Positions 1 to 7,089 of a stretch of DNA of 41,846 bases are shown here, piece after piece; the stretch's first letter is position 1; the number at the start of each line of letters is the position of its first letter. The stretch spans positions 1 to 41,846 of the forward strand of contig SFIS01000017.1 in NCBI GenBank assembly GCA_004555245.1. The letters run 5' to 3'. The notes under the pieces were generated by a model. That model saw nothing but the letters and a program-made list of their open reading frames with translations. It had not been told where the DNA came from and searched no databases. Source of the stretch: Bacteroidales bacterium (GTDB taxonomy: Bacteria > Bacteroidota > Bacteroidia > Bacteroidales > Bacteroidaceae). Made by a program: the position numbers and the translations under genes.

Positions 1-102
1 CCCCTCGCGGTGGACACCGTTGCCTCGGACTATGCGCTTCCCGCTATCGGGGCACGCTCGGGACTTTCACCCATTAGATTATGCCCATGTCGGGCGAACT
101 GG
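1..102 (+). other. Left-edge stretch, unidentified; 3' end of a feature entering from the left
   Basis: This is the end of something that begins outside the window. It is followed directly by a strong rightward terminator, so it is probably the 3' end of a plus-strand transcript. Frame 1 stays open to about position 170, through the terminator. Frame 3 closes at the TAG at 75-77, just before the hairpin. I do not recognise either translation, and the sequence could also be non-coding. Nothing firmer can be said. Confidence 0.25.
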
Positions 103-138
103 AAAGAGGGCCTGCCTTTTTTGGCAAGCCCTCTTTTT
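103..138 (+). terminator. Intrinsic terminator
   Basis: A GC-rich inverted repeat has outer arms at 103-111 (AAAGAGGGC) and 128-136, and inner arms TGCC/GGCA at 113-116 and 123-126. A T-run follows at 134-138, so it terminates rightward transcription. The A-rich left flank would also make it partly functional against leftward transcription leaving the desulfoferrodoxin gene. Confidence 0.75.
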
Positions 139-204
139 CGTTTATGCAGGTGTACCCGGCATTCTCAATGACAGCAAAGGAAGCATCAGGAAGCGATAGC
201 AAAG

Positions 205-579
205 TCACTTTGCCCACAGTCCGTGTAGGTTGCAGTATTCCCTCACGCAGACCACTTCGTCCGTCGTGCGGAAGACGGCGAGAGGCTCGCTCTGCGGCGT
301 CAGTTCCTTGCGCATGACAGCATTTTTCGTGTGCAGCTCTATCCACTGTATGTAATGCTCCTCCGTCATGGGATGCAGTACAGAGCCGACCGTCACCTTC
401 CATCCGCCTTCAATACGTTCAACCACCGGCACATGCTTCTCCTGTGCGGCGTCAACAGTGTTCGCCTCAAGACAAACCATAGGTTTTCCGCAGCAGACAA
501 GCGTTCCTGCACCGGCATTCATCACCTCAACAATGTTGCCACAGATGGGACAACGATAGATTTCTCTTTTCTTTGTCAT
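205..579 (-). CDS. dfx: Desulfoferrodoxin (2Fe superoxide reductase)
   Basis: Superoxide reductase of the two-iron type, which reduces superoxide to hydrogen peroxide in the cytoplasm of anaerobes without making oxygen. All ligands are visible at canonical family positions. The N-terminal rubredoxin-like centre I has C10, C13, C29 and C30. Catalytic centre II has H49, H69, H75, C116 and H119, with the E47-K48 pair next to H49. The length of 124 aa is normal for a full desulfoferrodoxin. The ATG at 577-579 lies about 40 bp downstream of an excellent promoter, and a perfect palindrome sits at the predicted transcription start, suggesting redox or stress control (inference). It appears to be a single-gene unit. 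A partial second copy lies at 1321-1411. Confidence 0.97.
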   Translation of the reverse strand: MTKKREIYRCPICGNIVEVMNAGAGTLVCCGKPMVCLEANTVDAAQEKHVPVVERIEGGWKVTVGSVLHPMTEEHYIQWIELHTKNAVMRKELTPQSEPLAVFRTTDEVVCVREYCNLHGLWAK

Positions 580-605
580 AGTCCGTTCTCCTTTCTTTTA
601 ATGAC

Positions 606-619
606 ACACAATATTGTGT
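606..619. promoter_or_regulatory. Perfect 14-bp palindrome at the dfx transcription start, candidate operator
   Basis: ACACAATATTGTGT is a perfect dyad between the dfx -7 box (624-631) and the start codon (577-579), about where transcription should begin. That placement fits a repressor operator. It does not obviously match a PerR box, and I cannot name the binding protein. Confidence 0.5.
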
Positions 620-623
620 AGTG

Positions 624-655
624 CAAAAATAAGGCTAATCCGCGAGAAAAACAAA
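624..655 (-). promoter_or_regulatory. dfx promoter, Bacteroidota type
   Basis: On the minus strand, TTTG (652-655) is followed by 20 bp and then TATTTTTG (624-631). This matches the Bacteroidota -33 TTTG / -7 TAnnTTTG arrangement. Confidence 0.8.
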
Positions 656-735
656 AAACATAACATTCGTTACGCACTTTTAACCGACAGAAAGGTTTTA
701 CGCCTACAACAGTCAATAAAGCACTGCAAATACTG

Positions 736-895
736 TTATTTTTCAGGCATCTCCTGAATCACCTTGCCATTAAGCAACTTTCCATTTGCATGCTTATTTC
801 GCTTGATGATCCGCCCAATTTCTTTGAGGTTCGTTGACCGTCATAGAAGTTTCTTCTATAGGCAAATTGTATTCCTGTTTCTTTTCCATGTTCAT
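736..895 (-). pseudogene. Frameshifted remnant of a small gene, unidentified
   Basis: From an ATG at 893-895 the reading runs NMEKKQEYNLPIEETSM and on to about NEPQR near position 825. It must then shift frame to continue as EIGRIIKRNKHANGKLLNG and end at TAA 736-738. The start lies 8 bp after the stop of the restriction-specificity remnant upstream, so the two were probably one operon. The halves may come from two genes joined by a deletion. I do not recognise the family. Confidence 0.35.
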
Positions 896-902
896 CTTAT
901 TG

Positions 903-1261
903 TCAGATGTTGTCTTTTAAGTACTTATCCAAAATAGCCTGACTGCATTATGCACAGCTGTCGATGACGGATTTGGCTTTGGCAATTATGGCTTCTTGGG
1001 CTGAAAATTCCTCCACAATCTGATGTTGAACTGATGGAAACGGATAATATTGTTTTTATTGCCACGAGGCATTTTCATTCCTTTTACATCATTCATAACA
1101 TAGCCAATGAATGTTTGGCGACGAAGCTTATAATATACAAAATCTGACATGATTTCTTTTGTTGGACGAGAAACCATAACATCAGGGTTACATCATCCAT
1201 CACGGTCGGCAAGCCATAGTTTTCTCAAATATGGACGGATATTTGACATTAATATATCACC
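903..1261 (-). pseudogene. Remnant of a type I restriction specificity subunit (HsdS-like)
   Basis: Reading the minus strand across frames gives GDILMSNIRPYLRKLWLADR, an in-frame TGA at 1194-1196, then a stretch with PTKEIMSDFVYYKL and NDVKGMKMPRGNK. A frameshift follows near 1045, then YYPFPSVQHQIVEEFSAQEA, a TAA at 948-950, and a final QAILDKYLKDNI ending at 903. The GDIL-SNIRPYL-K-W-ADRDG segment and the PFP--QHQIVEEF--QEA-I-KAK coiled C-terminus are typical of HsdS target-recognition proteins. Two stops and a frameshift show it is dead. No hsdM or hsdR is present, so this is a scar of a lost restriction locus. Confidence 0.6.
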
Positions 1262-1320
1262 TTGTTATATTCTGTGACATTCCCCGACTGAGGTGCACCA
1301 TCGTATGGACATATGCCTTA

Positions 1321-1411
1321 AATACGTTCAACCACCGGCACATACTTCTCCTGTGAGGCGTCAACAGTGTTCGCCTCAAGACAAACCATAGGTTTTCCGC
1401 AGCGGACAAGC
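1321..1411 (-). pseudogene. Partial second copy of dfx (29-codon fragment)
   Basis: This 91-bp segment matches positions 412-502 of dfx at a constant offset of 909 bp with only three mismatches. Two mismatches would destroy metal ligands: C29 becomes R, and H49 becomes Y (EKHVP to EKYVP). Homology stops abruptly on both sides. The flanking sequence to about 1548 is open on the minus strand (76 codons) but looks like a chimaeric junction, not a gene. It is best read as a broken duplication or recombination scar. Confidence 0.75.
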
Positions 1412-1544
1412 ATGGGTGTAGTGGTGAACGGAGTACTGCGCATTCTATTCCCGCTCAGAATTTCTGGGTATCTGCTTTTCTGAACCAAGATGGGTGGAGT
1501 TATGAAAAAGGAGCGCATGATGCACAGCATAGCTTCATAAAGGA

Positions 1545-2549
1545 TCACAACTCGCTAATCTCATCCTCACTGAGACCTGTAGCCTCCTGAATGTCTGCTA
1601 TACAAAGTCCCATGGCTTTCAGTTTACGGGCAGTTTGCTTTATTCCTTCTGCACGTCCTTCTGCACGTCCTTCTGCACGTCCTTCCGCACGGCCTTCCGC
1701 ACGACCTTCCGCACGACCTTCTGCACGACCTTCCGCACGTCCTTCCGCACGACCTTCTGCACGACCTTCCGCACGACCTTCCGCACGACCTTCCGCACGA
1801 CCTTGTTCAAGTCCCTCAAGCTTAGCCGTATCGAGTACGTCGTTCTGTACCATTATGTCATCCATGTGGGCATCGTAGGCTCGGCGGTCGGCATCGTTCA
1901 TGGTCATGTAGAGGAGTTTCTCTCTCGCCTCTTGCAGTCCAGGTGTGGAGGTGTCATCCTTTATGCGATTATTTTTCAAATAGTCGAGCCATTCCTCAAT
2001 CGGGGTAGTTGCCATCTGATTGAACTCGTTCACGCGGATGATGTAATACTCGGGGAACACATTCTCCGGAGTAGTCATTCTTATCTCATCTGCTTCTTTC
2101 GTATTCACTTCCAAGTTGTCGCCGGTGTGAACGCCGGTGAACACGGTCTTGCCGTGGTAGAGATAGTCGTTGCCCTTGCCAAGATCGAAATAGATGATGT
2201 TGATGGAATAAACCTTTTTCACCTGATCATACTTGTTGCCTATCTGGATATGTTCGGTGATAGCCTTCGACACACCGTAGAGCATACGTTGGAGATAGTA
2301 CAGCTGTCGCGAGAGTTGCACCTCGACGATAATAATTTCACCTTTAGAGTTTTTCGCCTTGATGTCAACACGGTTGAACTTCGAATCTTCTCTATTTTGA
2401 TTTCCCTCACTTTCAAGCAATTCGGTTATTTCAATCTTCTCACCGAGAAGCACCGTCACCAGTCCCTCCAACACTGCGAAGTTTGCCTTGTCGCGCAACA
2501 TTCGCTTCACTGCCCAGTCAAATCGTATGTACTTGTTCTCTACTTGCAT
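1545..2549 (-). CDS. Rpn-family / PD-(D/E)XK nuclease transposase-family protein with GRAE repeats
   Basis: A 334-aa member of the PD-(D/E)XK family that databases call Rpn recombination-promoting nuclease or PD-(D/E)XK nuclease family transposase. The fold is indicated by an N-terminal FDWAVKRMLRDKANFAVLEG block and by D62 followed by E76-V-Q78 (VDIKAKNSKG...IVEVQ), the expected D-ExQ metal site. A middle domain runs to about residue 220. After it come thirteen tandem GRAE tetrapeptides (about 250-301, predicted charged helix) and a short C-terminal helical tail ending in SEDEISEL. Family members are implicated in RecA-independent recombination or mobile DNA, but no terminal repeats are seen here. 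The gene has its own good promoter. The repeat tract is a DNA minisatellite (see that entry). Confidence 0.85.
   Translation of the reverse strand: MQVENKYIRFDWAVKRMLRDKANFAVLEGLVTVLLGEKIEITELLESEGNQNREDSKFNRVDIKAKNSKGEIIIVEVQLSRQLYYLQRMLYGVSKAITEHIQIGNKYDQVKKVYSINIIYFDLGKGNDYLYHGKTVFTGVHTGDNLEVNTKEADEIRMTTPENVFPEYYIIRVNEFNQMATTPIEEWLDYLKNNRIKDDTSTPGLQEAREKLLYMTMNDADRRAYDAHMDDIMVQNDVLDTAKLEGLEQGRAEGRAEGRAEGRAEGRAEGRAEGRAEGRAEGRAEGRAEGRAEGRAEGRAEGIKQTARKLKAMGLCIADIQEATGLSEDEISEL
1645..1800. repeat. 12-bp minisatellite, 13 perfect-length units
   Basis: Thirteen head-to-tail 12-bp units on the plus strand have consensus CCTTCCGCACGA. They vary only at third-codon positions (C/T at unit position 6; A/T/G at unit position 12). 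On the minus strand they encode GRAE repeats in the Rpn-family protein. Because the unit is 12 bp, copy changes keep the frame. Confidence 0.95.
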
Positions 2550-2574
2550 AGCTGCTTTTCTGTTGTTTCTTCTG

Positions 2575-2606
2575 CAAAAGTAGGAATAAAAAACGACACT
2601 ACCAAA
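2575..2606 (-). promoter_or_regulatory. Promoter of the Rpn-family gene
   Basis: Minus-strand TTTG (2603-2606), 20 bp, then TACTTTTG (2575-2582), 26 bp before the start codon. A good match to the Bacteroidota consensus. Confidence 0.75.
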
Positions 2607-2737
2607 CTTTTCACATCTTTTTCACACAAAAAAAAATGTGTGACGGATGCATAATGCCGTGCGATAATTTCTACTACGGCATGCGAAAAAACATCAACCC
2701 TACTATTGTGAATCGCATGCTCTACCCCACAGACATC

Positions 2738-2780
2738 AGAACCCCGGAAGCGGGATGGCTTCCGGGGTTCTGACGTTTTT
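2738..2780. terminator. Strong hairpin terminator between the Rpn gene and fabI
   Basis: Perfect 14-bp arms at 2738-2751 (AGAACCCCGGAAGC) and 2758-2771 enclose a 6-nt loop, with T-rich sequence (GTTTTTG) on the plus side at 2775-2781. It lies about 33 bp past the fabI stop, so it probably ends the fabI transcript although the better T-run is on the other strand. The preceding 2584-2737 bp hold no convincing gene. Confidence 0.65.
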
Positions 2781-2804
2781 GTTGTCCTGACGGTGCGGGG
2801 GGGG

Positions 2805-3662
2805 TTATCCGTAGATGATGTTTCCGTTCTCGTCCATGTATTCTTCGAGGCCTTTCTGGTATGTCGCCATGGCGCGTAGGCTCATGCCCATGCTCGAGAA
2901 GCCTCCGTCGTGATACAGGTTCTGCATCGTCACCTTGCGTGTGAGGTCAGAGAACATCACGATGCAATAGTCGGCACACTCGTCGGCGCTGGCATTGCCG
3001 AGTGGCGACATGCGGTTGGCGAAGTCGAAGAGTTTGTCCATGCCTTTAACGCCGCTGCCGGCGGTTGTCATCGTCGGCGACTGCGAGATGGTGTTGACAC
3101 GCACGTTGTGTTCGCGTCCGTAGATATATCCGAAGCTGCGTGCTATGGATTCGAGGAGTGCTTTTGCGTCTGCCATATCGTTGTAGCCGAACATGGTGCG
3201 CTGTGCCGCCATATACGTGAGGGCCACGATAGAGCCGTATTCTGCTATGGCGTCGAGCTTCTTCGCCGTCTGTATCATCTTGTGGAACGAGATGGCTGAG
3301 ATGTCGAGTGTCTTGTCGAGCATTCCATAGTCGAGGTCGTCGTAGGTGCGTTTCTTGCGGACGTTGGGCGACATGCCGATAGAGTGCAGCACGAAATCCA
3401 CTTTGCCGCCGAGCACTTCCACCGAACGGCGGAAGACATTCTCGAGGTCTTCTACGCTGGTGGCGTCGGCGGGTATCACTTCGCAGCCGAGCTGTTCGGC
3501 GAGGGCGTCAACCTGTCCCATACGGATTGCCATCGGGGTGTTGGAGAGAGTGATGGCCGCGCCTTCTTCAACGGCTTTCACCGCCACTTTCCATGCTATA
3601 GACTGTTCGTTGAGGGCACCGAAGATGATGCCTCTCTTGCCTTTCAATAAATTGTAACTCAT
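2805..3662 (-). CDS. fabI: Enoyl-[acyl-carrier-protein] reductase (NADH), FabI
   Basis: A short-chain-dehydrogenase-type enoyl-ACP reductase that performs the last reduction of each fatty-acid elongation cycle. The 285 aa is slightly longer than E. coli FabI. The N-terminus KGKRGIIFGALNEQSIAWKV is the FabI dinucleotide-binding signature (G-A-x-N-x-x-SIAW). Tyr150 corresponds to E. coli Tyr146. Tyr160 and Lys167 form the Y-x6-K catalytic pair in YNDMADAKALLE, and SQSPTMTTAGSG is the usual substrate-loop region. All key residues are present. The gene is monocistronic with a -7 box 35 bp upstream, and faces away from a fabK-like gene that may encode a second, FMN-type enoyl-ACP reductase. Confidence 0.95.
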   Translation of the reverse strand: MSYNLLKGKRGIIFGALNEQSIAWKVAVKAVEEGAAITLSNTPMAIRMGQVDALAEQLGCEVIPADATSVEDLENVFRRSVEVLGGKVDFVLHSIGMSPNVRKKRTYDDLDYGMLDKTLDISAISFHKMIQTAKKLDAIAEYGSIVALTYMAAQRTMFGYNDMADAKALLESIARSFGYIYGREHNVRVNTISQSPTMTTAGSGVKGMDKLFDFANRMSPLGNASADECADYCIVMFSDLTRKVTMQNLYHDGGFSSMGMSLRAMATYQKGLEEYMDENGNIIYG

Positions 3663-3696
3663 CGTTTTTTTCTTGTTTGTTTCTGAAATATTGGGG

Positions 3697-3704
3697 CAAA
3701 ATTA
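3697..3704 (-). promoter_or_regulatory. fabI -7 element
   Basis: Minus-strand TAATTTTG lies 35 bp before the fabI start. A CTTG at 3725-3728, 20 bp upstream, is a weak -33 element. Confidence 0.6.
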
Positions 3705-3729
3705 CATACATTATTTATTTTATGCAAGT

Positions 3730-4360
3730 TTTTCTGATGAAATGTTGGTGCCGGATGCTGATTTCTTAACACAGATTATGTGACTGTTAACGTTAACAGT
3801 ACGTTTTTGTGCTATCAGCAGCAATGCCGGCGGCTGTTTCCGGATTATTGGTTGACCCAATGTGGAGGATGTGGGTGACTGTTTCAGGGAATGGCTTGCC
3901 CGCACCGCCTTATTATACGTATTTTAAGAAAACTATACATTCGCTAACTAAAATCCACGCGATATTTGCGTGTGCGGCAAGGAGCGGGCATTTCTGCGTA
4001 GGTATTTTGACGGTTTGTGTAACAACTTGTGTGGCAGACGGTTACAAAAACAAAGTCGCGAAATTGTGCGGCTGAGGGATGCAAAAGGCGCGTTCCGGAA
4101 CGTAAGATAGTCAATCTTGCAGTCTAAGATAGTCTATCTTGGAACGTCAGATAGTCAATCTCGGGTTGCCAGGATGTCTGTTTCGTACCCGAATACAACG
4201 GTTTTTGAGGAGAAAAAGTGAGAAACGGGAGACGGGAGACAGTGTCTTTTACGTTTCGACAATGCAAAACCGACGAAAACCCAATGTTTTTTCGGGCCGC
4301 CGCAATAGTTAATCCATGTTAAAGGATAAGTGGCATCCGGCGATATACGGTGGAAAATGT
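3730..4360. other. 650-bp intergenic region between fabI and fabK-like gene
   Basis: No gene is convincing here. Open frames on both strands (for example 88 codons at 3809-4075) are Cys- and Thr-rich, have no family features and stop without context. The region holds the 22-bp dyad array described separately and, at its right end, the promoter of the fabK-like gene. It is unusually long for such a compact neighbourhood. Confidence 0.5.
4104..4162. repeat. Three 15-bp dyads spaced exactly 22 bp (array 1)
   Basis: AAGATAGTCAATCTT (4104-4118), AAGATAGTCTATCTT (4126-4140, a perfect dyad) and CAGATAGTCAATCTC (4148-4162) start 22 bp apart. The inter-dyad spacers (GCAGTCT, GGAACGT) are not conserved. 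On the minus strand the core reads WGACTATCT, close to the core of the second 22-bp array at 10393-10502. Function is unknown; two-helical-turn phasing suggests protein binding on one DNA face. Confidence 0.75.
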
Positions 4361-4361
4361 G

Positions 4362-4369
4362 TATTTTTG
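4362..4369 (+). promoter_or_regulatory. -7 element upstream of fabK-like gene
   Basis: TATTTTTG matches TAnnTTTG 30 bp before the start codon. No clear TTTG -33 element is visible. Confidence 0.55.
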
Positions 4370-4399
4370 TAAGAAAATAGACCAACACTTTCACAGACT

Positions 4400-5341
4400 A
4401 TGAAATCATCAAGAATATGTGAGCTTTTCGGCATCAAATATCCTGTCATAGCAGGCGGGATGGTGTGGTGCAGCGGCTGGCGGCTGGCGGCCGCAGTGAG
4501 CAACGCCGGCGGTTTGGGACTTCTGGGCGCGGGGAGCATGCATCCCGAGACGCTTGAGGAACACATCGTAAAGATGAAGTCGGCAACAGACAAGCCGTGG
4601 GGCGTGAATCTGCCGCTGATGTATCCCGAGATGGAGAATGTCGTCGAGATGATCATCCGGCACGGCGTGAAGATTGTATTCACGTCAGCGGGCAGTCCGA
4701 AGAAACTGACGCCCAGGCTGCACGAAGCCGGCATAAAGGTGGCGCATGTGGTGTCGAGCAGTCTCTTCGCCCGCAAATGCGAAGAGGCGGGTGTCGATGC
4801 CGTCGTAGCCGAAGGCTTTGAGGCCGGAGGACACAACGGCAGGGAAGAGCTGACAACGATGGTGCTGGTGCCGCAGGTGAGGAAAGCGACGTCACTGCCA
4901 CTCATAGCGGCGGGAGGCATAGCGTCGGGCGCGGCAATGGCGGCGGCGGAATGTCTCGGCGCTGAAGGCGTGCAGATAGGCACCCTCTTTGCAGTAAGCG
5001 AAGAGAGCTCGGCGGCTGATGAGTTCAAGAGGTTCTGCCTCGGATTAGGAGAGAACGACACCATGCTGGCACTGAAGAAAATCGCACCGTCGAGACTGGC
5101 GAAGAACGCCCTCTTCAACCGCATCAAGGAGGCGGAGGACAGAGGGGCGACGGCTGAAGAGCTGAAGGCCATTCTCGGACCGAAATCGACGAAAAGGGGC
5201 ATCTTTGAAGGGGATGTCGTTGACGGAGAGATTGAAATCGGACAGGCGGTGGCTGGCATAACGGAGATAAAGGGCGTCGCGGAGATAATGAACGATATTA
5301 TAACGGAATATGAAAAAATATCAACAAAGACTTCTTGTTAA
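4400..5341 (+). CDS. fabK: FabK-like FMN enoyl-ACP reductase / nitronate monooxygenase family
   Basis: A TIM-barrel FMN flavoprotein of the FabK / nitronate monooxygenase family, 313 aa. The N-terminal GIKYPVIAGGMVWCSGWRLA with SNAGGLGLLGAG is typical. The EGFEAGGHNG block (138-147, with the conserved His145) and the phosphate-binding AAGGIASG and GAEGVQIGTLF segments define the family. FabK uses NAD(P)H to reduce enoyl-ACP and is insensitive to triclosan; nitronate monooxygenases share the fold, so substrate is not proven. Sequence style and the facing fabI favour FabK. The stop overlaps the pyrK start by 32 bp, so the two are translationally linked, an odd pairing of lipid and pyrimidine synthesis. 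Confidence 0.8.
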   Translation: MKSSRICELFGIKYPVIAGGMVWCSGWRLAAAVSNAGGLGLLGAGSMHPETLEEHIVKMKSATDKPWGVNLPLMYPEMENVVEMIIRHGVKIVFTSAGSPKKLTPRLHEAGIKVAHVVSSSLFARKCEEAGVDAVVAEGFEAGGHNGREELTTMVLVPQVRKATSLPLIAAGGIASGAAMAAAECLGAEGVQIGTLFAVSEESSAADEFKRFCLGLGENDTMLALKKIAPSRLAKNALFNRIKEAEDRGATAEELKAILGPKSTKRGIFEGDVVDGEIEIGQAVAGITEIKGVAEIMNDIITEYEKISTKTSC

Positions 5342-6071
5342 GGAAGTAACAAAACCCAGCGCAAAGCACGTGCTGGTGAAATTGGCTCTCGAAGAGCCTC
5401 TGCCGGAGATAAACGCCGGACAGTTTGTAGAGATTCTTGTGGAGAACAGCAGCTCCACTTTCCTGCGGCGTCCAATCTCCGTGAACTATGTGGATGAGGT
5501 GCTTAAAGAGCTGTGGCTGCTGATAGCCGTCGTAGGCGACGGCACTCGCACTCTGGCGACACTGAAGGCTGGCGACACGCTCGACATCGTCTTCCCTCTC
5601 GGCAACGGCTTCACGATAGACAGATGCCGCACGTTGCTCGTCGGAGGCGGTGTAGGCATCGCGCCGCTGCTGTACGCCGGAAAGAAGATAAAGGAGGCGG
5701 GAGGCGAGCCTACCTTCCTGCTCGGAGCACGCACGGCAGACGACCTCGTCGAGACGGACCTCTTCTCCGGCATCGGACGCACGCTGACGACAACCGAAGA
5801 CGGCTCGGAGGGAGAGAAGGGATTCGTCACCGACCATAGCCTGTGGCAGACGGAGACGTTCGACCGCATCGCTGTCTGCGGACCGAAACCGATGATGGCG
5901 GCGGTGGCGAAGAAGGCGCGCCAGCTCGGCATACGATGCGAGGTGTCGTTAGAGAACATGATGGCGTGCGGCCTCGGCGCCTGCCTATGCTGCGTAGAGA
6001 AGACAACGGACGGAAACGTATGCGTATGCAAGGAGGGACCGGTGTTTGACATCGAGAAACTGTATATATAA
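5310..6071 (+). CDS. pyrK: Dihydroorotate dehydrogenase electron transfer subunit
   Basis: The FAD and [2Fe-2S] subunit that passes electrons between PyrD of class 1B and NAD+. The 253 aa show an N-terminal ferredoxin-reductase barrel with the FAD motif RRPIS (53-57), an NAD-binding GGGVGIAPL segment (112-120) and a C-terminal iron-sulfur cluster loop with C220, C225, C228 and C238/C240 in the family pattern C-x4-C-x2-C-x9/11-C. The start overlaps the 3' end of the fabK-like gene by 32 bp, and pyrD follows after 78 bp, the classical pairing for the NAD-linked enzyme. Confidence 0.95.
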   Translation: MKKYQQRLLVKEVTKPSAKHVLVKLALEEPLPEINAGQFVEILVENSSSTFLRRPISVNYVDEVLKELWLLIAVVGDGTRTLATLKAGDTLDIVFPLGNGFTIDRCRTLLVGGGVGIAPLLYAGKKIKEAGGEPTFLLGARTADDLVETDLFSGIGRTLTTTEDGSEGEKGFVTDHSLWQTETFDRIAVCGPKPMMAAVAKKARQLGIRCEVSLENMMACGLGACLCCVEKTTDGNVCVCKEGPVFDIEKLYI

Positions 6072-6149
6072 CACACATCATCGCCAAGAACGTCAAGAGC
6101 GCCAAAGACAAGAAACGCACCTCTGTCTGAATAAAAAACAACAGGAACA

Positions 6150-7055
6150 ATGTCAAAGATAAACGTAAAGATTGGGAATCTCGAACTGAAGAACCCCGTG
6201 ATGACAGCAAGCGGCACATTCGGATACGGAGTGGAGTTTGCTGACTTCGTGCCGTTAGAGGAGATTGGCGGCATCATAGTGAAAGGCACCACACTGCACC
6301 CGAGACAAGGCAACGACTATCCGCGCATGGCCGAGACACCGCAAGGCATGCTCAACTGCGTAGGGCTGCAGAACAAAGGCGTGGATTATTTCTGCCGGAA
6401 CATCTACCCCACGATAAAGGACATCGACACTCAGTTCATCGTCAACGTAAGCGGATCGTCGCCTGACGACTATGCCGAATGCGCAAGACGCATTGACGCC
6501 CTCGAACGCATCAACGCCATTGAGCTGAACATCTCGTGCCCCAACGTGAAAGACGGCGGAATGGCTTTCGGCGTGACATGCCAGGGAGCCGCCGGCGTGG
6601 TGAAAGCCGTGAGAAAGGCGTACGGCAAGACACTCATCGTCAAGCTCTCGCCAAACGTGACATCCATCACCGACATAGCGAAGGCGGTGGAGGCGGAAGG
6701 TGCGGACAGCGTATCGCTCATCAACACGCTGATGGGCACAAGCATCGACATCGAACGCCGACGCTTCAACCTCTCCATCGGCACCGGAGGACTGTCAGGA
6801 CCATGCGTGAAACCCGTCGCACTGAGAATGGTATATCAGGTGGCGAAAGCCGTGAAAATACCGGTCATCGGACTGGGAGGCATATCCTCGGCAGAAGATG
6901 CAATAGAGTTTCTCATGGCAGGGGCAACGGCGGTGGAGATAGGAACGGCAAACTTCATCGACCCCGCCATAACGAAGAAAGTGAAAGATGGCATCGCAGA
7001 ATGGCTCGACAGACACAACATAGAAGACATTCACGACATCATCAACGTGCTGTAA
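6150..7055 (+). CDS. pyrD: Dihydroorotate dehydrogenase, class 1B catalytic subunit
   Basis: Oxidises dihydroorotate to orotate in pyrimidine synthesis, working with PyrK. This 301-aa FMN TIM barrel has the substrate loop NCVGLQNKG (69-77), the class 1 catalytic cysteine Cys130 in ELNISCPNVKDGG, KLSPNVT, the NTLMG loop, and the C-terminal phosphate-binding VIGLGGISSAEDA and GATAVEIGTANF. A cysteine base marks class 1, and the adjacent pyrK makes it 1B, an NAD-dependent heterotetramer in characterised cases. Cytoplasmic, in an operon with the fabK-like gene and pyrK. Confidence 0.95.
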   Translation: MSKINVKIGNLELKNPVMTASGTFGYGVEFADFVPLEEIGGIIVKGTTLHPRQGNDYPRMAETPQGMLNCVGLQNKGVDYFCRNIYPTIKDIDTQFIVNVSGSSPDDYAECARRIDALERINAIELNISCPNVKDGGMAFGVTCQGAAGVVKAVRKAYGKTLIVKLSPNVTSITDIAKAVEAEGADSVSLINTLMGTSIDIERRRFNLSIGTGGLSGPCVKPVALRMVYQVAKAVKIPVIGLGGISSAEDAIEFLMAGATAVEIGTANFIDPAITKKVKDGIAEWLDRHNIEDIHDIINVL

Positions 7056-7089
7056 GCCACCTTCATTCAGACATAAACGACAAAAGACA

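Noticed and set aside
1645..1800. CRISPR-like regular repeat
   Set aside because: Twelve-bp units are contiguous with no spacers and encode a protein repeat.
1635..2654. 339-codon plus-strand open frame opposite the Rpn-family gene
   Set aside because: It mirrors the repeat tract (repetitive CTSF/RTTF peptides) and has no family features; the minus strand has promoter, motifs and a sensible start.
3809..4075. Possible 88-aa gene between fabI and the fabK-like gene
   Set aside because: Unusual composition, no ribosome-binding or promoter context and no recognisable domain.
4309..5259. 316-codon minus-strand frame opposite the fabK-like gene
   Set aside because: Ser/Ala/Pro-rich shadow of a GC-rich gene; the plus strand encodes conserved FMN-barrel motifs.
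5486..6313. 275-codon minus-strand frame opposite pyrK/pyrD
   Set aside because: Spans two real genes on the other strand and has shadow-type composition.
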